Below, piece after piece: positions 57,830 to 64,000 of a stretch of DNA of 64,000 nt. Below the pieces are notes generated by a model, which searched no databases, was not told the DNA's origin, and worked only from the letters and a program-made list of their open reading frames with translations. The DNA is taken from the NCBI RefSeq assembly GCF_932294415.1, contig NC_065545.1, forward strand, positions 41,702,327-41,766,326, in the 5' to 3' direction. The position numbers and the translations under genes were made by a program. The stretch comes from Quercus robur. Its lineage: Eukaryota; Streptophyta; Magnoliopsida; Fagales; Fagaceae. Positions within the stretch are counted from its first letter, which is position 1, and every line of letters begins with the position of its first letter.

Positions 57830-60800
57830 GTCCACAAATTTTCTTGGGCGTCCGGTATGGGTGGGATTCATAGTTTCTTTATTGAATCTAAATTATTCCA
57901 ACCGGTGGTAGAGGAAGGGGAAAGTTTTTCTGTTTTATGGATGGATTTTTGAATGGGGCAAGAATTTCATGAAATCAGTGGTTATGGGCAAGAAAGTTGC
58001 AGTGTTGCCCGGTGGTTGATGAATAATATTGAACTTACTGTTGTTGGGGTTAACCTCAAACAATTCTTTATGTTCAAGGAAGGTGATACCGCTTACACAT
58101 TTCAATGGAGCTCAAATTATTTTGGGCAATATCTAGTTGAGACTGAAGTCAAGTTTGGCGGGTTAAGGAGGTCTATCATCATACCTAAAGGCAAGGAAAA
58201 AAGTGGTTGGAAGGGTTTTGGGATTGAATTAACAAAGTTGCTGGAACCCAATCAACATGCTTTGGTAGGTTTACGTTAGGAAAAGGCTATTGTCTAGAAG
58301 CATAAGCACAATTCAGAGATTCAAATCTCTCAGTCTTTCGTAGAAGTGGTGAAAGGGCAAGAGAAGACTAGTGGCATGGAGCAGCCATGGCAACCTATTG
58401 TCAGTGGCAAGGGGAAGAGGCGGTTAGGGGTGGAGGACACGGTGAAACCCAGCCATCTAAAGCCCATAAAGATGGTGCCAGTTGAAAAGATTGGTGGTAA
58501 ACCTAGTTAGATAGCTGTGGGAGGTGGGAATGGCAGTGGTCGGCACATTATGGAAAACGTTAAAGTTGGAGAGAATTCTGGAAGAAATTAAAAAAAGGTT
58601 CATGTTACAGTTTAGTTCAAATTCAAATGAAATAAATAATGGGAAGGAGTGTTATATTCGGAATTCATGTTGGATAAGGAAAGGCTGCGTTGGATAAGGA
58701 ATGGCTTGAGGGTGGAGGTGGTTGAGGGAGGAAAGAGGTGGGTCTCATGGGATTGCAATAAAGGTGACAAAAATTTTTAAATGGATTCCACGAGTAACCA
58801 TTAGTAAAAAAAAAATTGATGGTCTTAATAGTGAAAATATGGGTCTGGGCCCAAAATTTATCCCTTCTCTTTCAATGGGTCAACAACCACCGAATGACCA
58901 AAGAAATGGACCTTATTTCAGCCCAATTCTATCAGGCCCAAGCACATATGAAGTAGGAGAGTGCTCAAAGGCAGGTCAAGCGAGCCTTGTCCCTAAACTC
59001 GCGGTAGCAAGACAATGCTCGCGAATTCCGGAACGTAGAGCCATTCTCATATCTGATGGGGTTTGTCTCTTTGGTTTGACGCTGACAACAAAGGGGCAAG
59101 AAGCATTGACTTTGTGGTCGGTGTCTTTTTCTCTGATCGATGTTGTATAATATTAGCCCCACCATCTCTGATTTGAATTCTTATTTGCTGGGAGCAATGA
59201 AAGATATTTACTCACATCTTTCTCTATAGTGTGATTAAGGGTTCGATCAAAAGACATCTTTGATCCAAGCCGGGATGCATGTTAGAAGTTCCAATGGGAT
59301 TGACCATAACCCAAGCTGGGATACATGACAACACCGACACTAAAGAGTGAGTTGATGCGGCACATTGGGTTATGGTTCTGACTATAGAGGAGAGTGCAAC
59401 CTTAGATGTGAGCCCATTGAACATGCTCTAGGAAGGTGACGAGGTCAGTGTTTCTCGCAATCCATTTGATTGGATGATGAGGAGAATTAGGGGCTTTAGT
59501 AGATTTTTGGGTTATCTTTTGATGGTTTCGAGGAGGAAGCCATTAATTTGTTCATGGCCATTGAAGCTAAATGGAGGGTACAGACAACACCCATAAAAAA
59601 TTATGGGTCAAACCAAAGAGGTCTTCGAGAGCTATGAAGCTTGAGGTCATCAGTGAACTATGATAACAAGAGGGGAAGAATTGTTCTAATGAATCTTAGG
59701 CTATTATCATGGAATGTGAGGAGATTGAATGATAGGGATGGAAGATTGGAAATTAGAAATTTGTTGAGGATGTGGAAAGCCGATGTGGTGTCTTCAAGAA
59801 ACAAAAATGGGGGTCATTAATGGAGCAGTAATTTATAGTTTATAGGGTAATCAATTTGTAGATTGGGATTTTGTGCAAGTAGAAGGTGCTTCAGGAGGTA
59901 TTTTGGTTTTTTAGGACCGATGGGTAGTTGAAACTTGAAAGATTAGATTTTGTGAAGGAATTTTCTCTTTATCGTGTCAATTTCGTTGTGTTGCAAACAA
60001 CTTCGATTGTATATTCTCAAGAGTTTAAGGGCCGAATCAGGATGGTGATTGCAAGGTACTTTGGGATGAACTTACAGTCATCAATAGTTGGTGGGGGTTA
60101 CCATGGTGCATTGGGGTGATTTTAATATTTTCAGATTCCAGAGTGAGCGGTTGAGAGGAGGAGGCTTAGTGACTGGTGCTAGTAATGTGGGAATTTTATG
60201 ATTTTATTTCCGAGCATGGCCTAATGGATTTACCATTGATAGGTGGACATTTTACATGGTCAAACAATCTGGAAACTCCTTCCATATCAAGATTAGATCA
60301 TTTTCTGGTCACTGGAGATTGGGAGGAACATTTTCCGATTTAGCTCAAAGTCTACTACAAGGTAAATCCTATTTCAAGTTTGAGAACATGTGGCTAAAAT
60401 TTGATGGATTCATGGAGAGAGTGAAACAATGGTGGCAGGGCTATTTTTTTCAAGGATCTTCAAGTCATGTTGTGTGTCAAAAATTAAAGGCTTTGAAACA
60501 AGATTTGAAGTTGTGGAATAAAGAGGTGTTTGGGCATGTTGGGATCAGCAAGCAAGGTCTCTTACGAGAGATAGTGGCATTGGATGCTAGAGAAGTTATG
60601 CTCATGGAAGAAATTGGTTGGAGACAAAAATCCAGAGTGTTGTGTAAGGGAGGGAAATCAAAACACTAAATCCTTTCATCAAATGGCAAATTCTCACCGC
60701 AGAAATAATTTCATTGGGTCTATTTCTATGGAGGGAACAATAGCCACAACTCAAGAGGCCATATGTGCAGGTATTGTTTAGGTATTGTTCAGTTTTATGA

Positions 60801-61078
60801 AAAACCTTATTTTGAATCTACCCTGTGGGGATCAATGCTAGATGGGATGCATTTTGATGCTCTTGATGTGGGTAAGGCAGAGGGTTTGGTGGTTCCCTTT
60901 GGGGAAGAGGAAGTATTGGAAGCCGTGAAAGACATGAGTGGCGATAAAGCGCTTTAGCCTAATGGTTTTACAATGGCCTTTTTTTCAAACATGCTAGCAT
61001 ATAGTAAAGGATGATGTGATGAAAACATTGGAGCAGTTTCACTCTTTTTGTACCTTTGAAAAAAGTATCAATACTACT
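57830..61078 (+). mobile_element. L1 LINE with ORF1 and the 5' part of ORF2, interrupted by an LTR element
   Basis: ORF1 is seen at about 57860-59150 (MGQEFHEISGYGQESCSVARW, GDTAYTFQWSSNYFGQYLVE, GLRRSIIIPKGKEKSGWKGF), with the usual Gly/Lys-rich tail. ORF2 starts near 59692 with the endonuclease (RLLSWNVRRLNDRDGR) and runs into the pre-RT region (FENMWLKFDGFMERVKQWW, KLKALKQDLKLWNKEVFGH). It stops at EKSINTT, just where the RT motif should begin, because an LTR element is inserted at 61079. Several stops and frameshifts break both ORFs. The 5' border is approximate. It probably lies in intron 2 of the UV-B-induced gene. Confidence 0.8.
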
Positions 61079-64000
61079 GATGCGAGAGATGCAAGAAAGA
61101 TTTTTGTTTAGTATTATTTATGTTTCCAAGTCAATTGTATTTTTATGTTTTAGGTCTTAGCAGTTTATTTAGCTATTAGTATTTTAATTTGGAAGCAATG
61201 TTATTTTTGTAATGAGGCAATTAGGATTTCCTACGCCAATTAGAACTACTGTTTAGCAATCCTTTATAAGCAAACTGTTATACTCCTCTTGGGAGATAAT
61301 TGATATTTTGATGAATGAAAAATGGCATTTTGGTCTCTTTGGTCTGGTGTTGACTTCAGTTCCACCCTAGGTGTTGACTTCAATTCCGCCCTAAGTATTG
61401 ACTCCTAGTGGTTTTCCTGCTTGGTGCTTGACTCCAAGCCAGGCGTAGGTGTTGACTCCTAGGTCATATCATTTTATTTTCCTGTCTTTTAATTTTATTG
61501 TTCAATAGTTTTGGTTGTCTTGCATCATTTTTGGTATTAGAGCAAAATACAATTTGTTTGAAGCACGAAACACCACTATAGTCAATCCAGAACTAGAAGA
61601 AAATCACACCTAGAAAAAAAATTTGTTGAATTTCAGTCATGAAGCCACTCTGAACCAACCCATCAGAAATCCCAATAACTGTTGTCTTCTTAGTTCTTAC
61701 CACCACTAGAAAACCCCGCAAAAATTTTGCTAGCACCACCATATCACCACCATTGATACAAACATTCCAACCACCCAAGCAGTGCAGAGCCAAGATTTTA
61801 GTTTAGAGGGGGCAAAATTAAAAGACGATATTAAAAGTGAAATTAATCTAAAAAATATTAATCAACAATAATAACAAAATAAATAAACAATTGTAAGCAA
61901 ATATGAATATATTTTATATTATTAAAATAAATAAACAAAAATAACCAATTCATAGCTACTAAAAAATTTACAAACTGATGGAGTAAAAATGCGATTAGTG
62001 TTACTTAAAAAATATAATGAATAAATGTTTGAAATTATTTTTTTGTGATTGGTGACATGCCAATTTGTAAGACATAAATAGTAAAATTTGTAGTATCTTT
62101 AGCATCTTTCAAGGATAAAATGTTGTGAAAAGTATCATAAATAGTGAAAATGGTGTAAATAATGATATAAAATAAAAAATAAAAAATAGTGAAATAGGTG
62201 CAACATGTAGGACAAGACAAAAGCTACTTATAAGAATAGTGAAATTGGTGAAAAGCTTACATGGTTTGGTGTTTGAGAACCTTTTTTTCCTTTTGATTTC
62301 CTGTGTCAGAGTCACTTTCAATCAAATAGAAGTCCTTTTTTTCCTCCATGTCAGTAAGTAATTACTTTAGACTACTAATGTTAGAAAATTTTAGGAGGAG
62401 TCAAGGGAGGGGCAGGTGCCCCCTTGGCCCCCCTTTGGCTCCACTAGTGCACCCAAGGCCCCAACCCCACGGCCACACTACCTGATCTAGTGTGACCCAA
62501 ACATAGTTTATTTTTTCTTTTGAGTAAAACTTTAACCCATCATTTCCTAACACGGTCCCAAAAAAAAAAAATCCCAAACTTGTAAACCAACTTAGTTTAT
62601 TTTAAAAAAACCTGACCCAACTGAATTTGCAAAAGAAGAAGAGAAAGCCAAGCCTAGTCCCACCTGGTCAGCCCATTAACCCAATTTCCAAAAAAGAAGT
62701 CAGATTAGCCGATTAAACCTAGAAGGTAGAAGCCAACCTGTGTAGTGTTCTTCAACTTTCAACATCAAGTTAAGCAGTTAAGATTCTTGTTCATTGAGCA
62801 ATGGTAATATCAAAAACACCTTATTTTGTTGGTTGTAAAAATAATTCATGGGATTATGTCAACTAGATTAATGGGATGGAGTGATTCTTTAAACAAGCAA
62901 ATTTTGCGGATAACATAAAAGTTAGGTATGCAAAGTTGAAGTTAAGAGATGGAGCACAAATTTTCTATGAGGATCTCGAATATATGCGCTATATAAACCT
63001 CTCATTACTGCATGGGAAGATATGAAAGAAAAGTTTTGTGATGAATATGTCACCATACTTTTGAGCTAAGTATCTACCCCAATCTTAGTGTGGTAATTTT
63101 CAAGATCAAAGTAACGGTACGAGGAAATGGAATAGCCAGCTAATTGCATGCTTTCATGTCCTCAATGCACTCTTGGACAATCTACCTTTCGTCAAAACTT
63201 CAAGGAATTGAAGGAAGGCTTCAAAGAATTAAAGGAATTATTTGAAAAACTAATGAAAAGTGTCCTAGACTTTGCCCAACAAGTGAAGCAAGTGAATACT
63301 TAAACTGAATCAATTGGGAAACCAAGGATGACAGATCACAATGAAATTATTGCTGCCCCCATAGAAGACAACATTGATGATGGGATATTGGTAGTGGAGA
63401 AACATTCAAGTAACACTAGAGCCTAATGTCGACAGAGATGCACAAGCCCCAACAAGTGTTGGTCTAACATGTGTACAAGGAAACGAACCTTTTGAAGAGC
63501 AGCAAGGTGAAGAGACGGTTTCTCAAGAGAGTATTATGTTAGAGTGTGCACATGATGTGAAAGTTGAATTTGTTGATTGTGCTTCTGATCAACCTTCCAT
63601 AGTGCTTGAAGATCTACATCTTGGTGAAGTTGAAGAGGTTGAAACCACAATGCTTCTTATGGTTCTAGATGAGATTATGCTGATTCCACACTTGATTTTG
63701 TGATTTCAAATGACTTTGATGTGGTGGAATTCAAGGTTTTCCATTTCTCTGTGCTCCATAAGGTGATTATAGACTTGAAGCAAGTGTTACTTGTGAGCTT
63801 CCTAATCCTTCAATCCTTCAATGAGATCTTGGTGATTAGGATAGTGTTGAAAAAGAAATGCAAGTGGCAGCAATTTTAGAATTAACACACCTTGAACTAT
63901 GTGTGGTGGATCTAATAAAATCTATTGGAGAGTCACTACTTGACAGAGAGAAAGTTAAATGAGATTGCAAAGAATTAGGGTGCTCATATTGTAAAAAAAT
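61079..64000 (+). mobile_element. LTR retrotransposon fossil inserted in the L1, runs off the window
   Basis: The 5' LTR is 61079-61527, with inverted ends TGATGC/GCATCA and a TATA-like tttataagc near 61262. It holds about four imperfect copies of a ggtgttgactcc(t/a)agg-like unit at 61350-61470. A primer-binding site ttggtattagag at 61531-61542 fits initiator Met tRNA. The interior is AT-rich and then carries gag-like sequence at about 62880-63340 (including a WEDLEYMRY-like match). It is broken in several places. It is probably Ty3/gypsy, but no reverse transcriptase is visible in the window, so this is tentative. The 3' LTR lies beyond the edge. Confidence 0.7.

Overview
This window is nuclear DNA of a flowering plant, most likely a woody rosid. 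Evidence: AT-rich intergenic DNA, short exons joined by GT-AG introns, a DYW-type PPR gene, plant LINEs, SINEs, MITEs and several LTR retrotransposon families. A Fagales host such as oak or chestnut is a guess from the style of the repeats and is not proven. Nothing bacterial, viral or CRISPR-like was seen.

Four host genes can be reconstructed. (1) Phosphomevalonate kinase (PMK) of the mevalonate pathway lies on the + strand at 11977-22911. It has ten exons, gives 508 residues, is complete, and has one GC-AG intron. (2) A single-exon DYW pentatricopeptide repeat protein of 608 residues lies on the - strand at 26038-27864, tail to tail with PMK. In Arabidopsis the likely counterparts are adjacent loci (At1g31910 and At1g31920, from memory), so the pair looks like conserved microsynteny. 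(3) COQ10, a mitochondrial START-domain coenzyme Q chaperone, lies on the - strand at 38693-45209. It has four exons, 245 residues and is complete. (4) The first two exons of a plastid UV-B-induced protein (At3g17800 family) lie on the + strand at 55448-56587. The rest of that gene is not in the window, and what follows is nested transposon DNA. Host pseudogene pieces are a degenerate RRP8 methyltransferase copy between PMK and the PPR gene, and one duplicated exon of a hotdog thioesterase at 5.9 and 6.7 kb.

Layout. 1-11.9 kb is repeat-rich and holds a solo LTR, a LINE RNase H fragment, palindromic MITEs and tandem duplications. 12-23 kb is PMK, with a LINE tail and two SINEs in its introns. 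23-28 kb is the RRP8 pseudogene and the PPR gene. 28.5-35.2 kb holds a solo LTR and then a young non-autonomous LTR element. That element is 5.85 kb long and has an 80-bp tandem array and two related antisense reading frames instead of gag-pol. 35-38.7 kb holds another solo LTR and foldback elements. 38.7-45.2 kb is COQ10, with a SINE and an L1 ORF1 fragment in its introns. 48.6-53.5 kb is a decayed Ty3/gypsy fossil. 53.5-55.1 kb holds MITEs. 55.4-56.6 kb is the UV-B gene. 57.8-64 kb is an L1 split by an LTR element that runs off the window.

PMK and COQ10 both serve isoprenoid or quinone metabolism, but nothing in the sequence shows that they are co-regulated. The most unusual structure is the 29.3-35.2 kb element. 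The host-gene features most worth checking are the Glu-to-Gln change in the PPR deaminase motif and the GC-AG intron of PMK.
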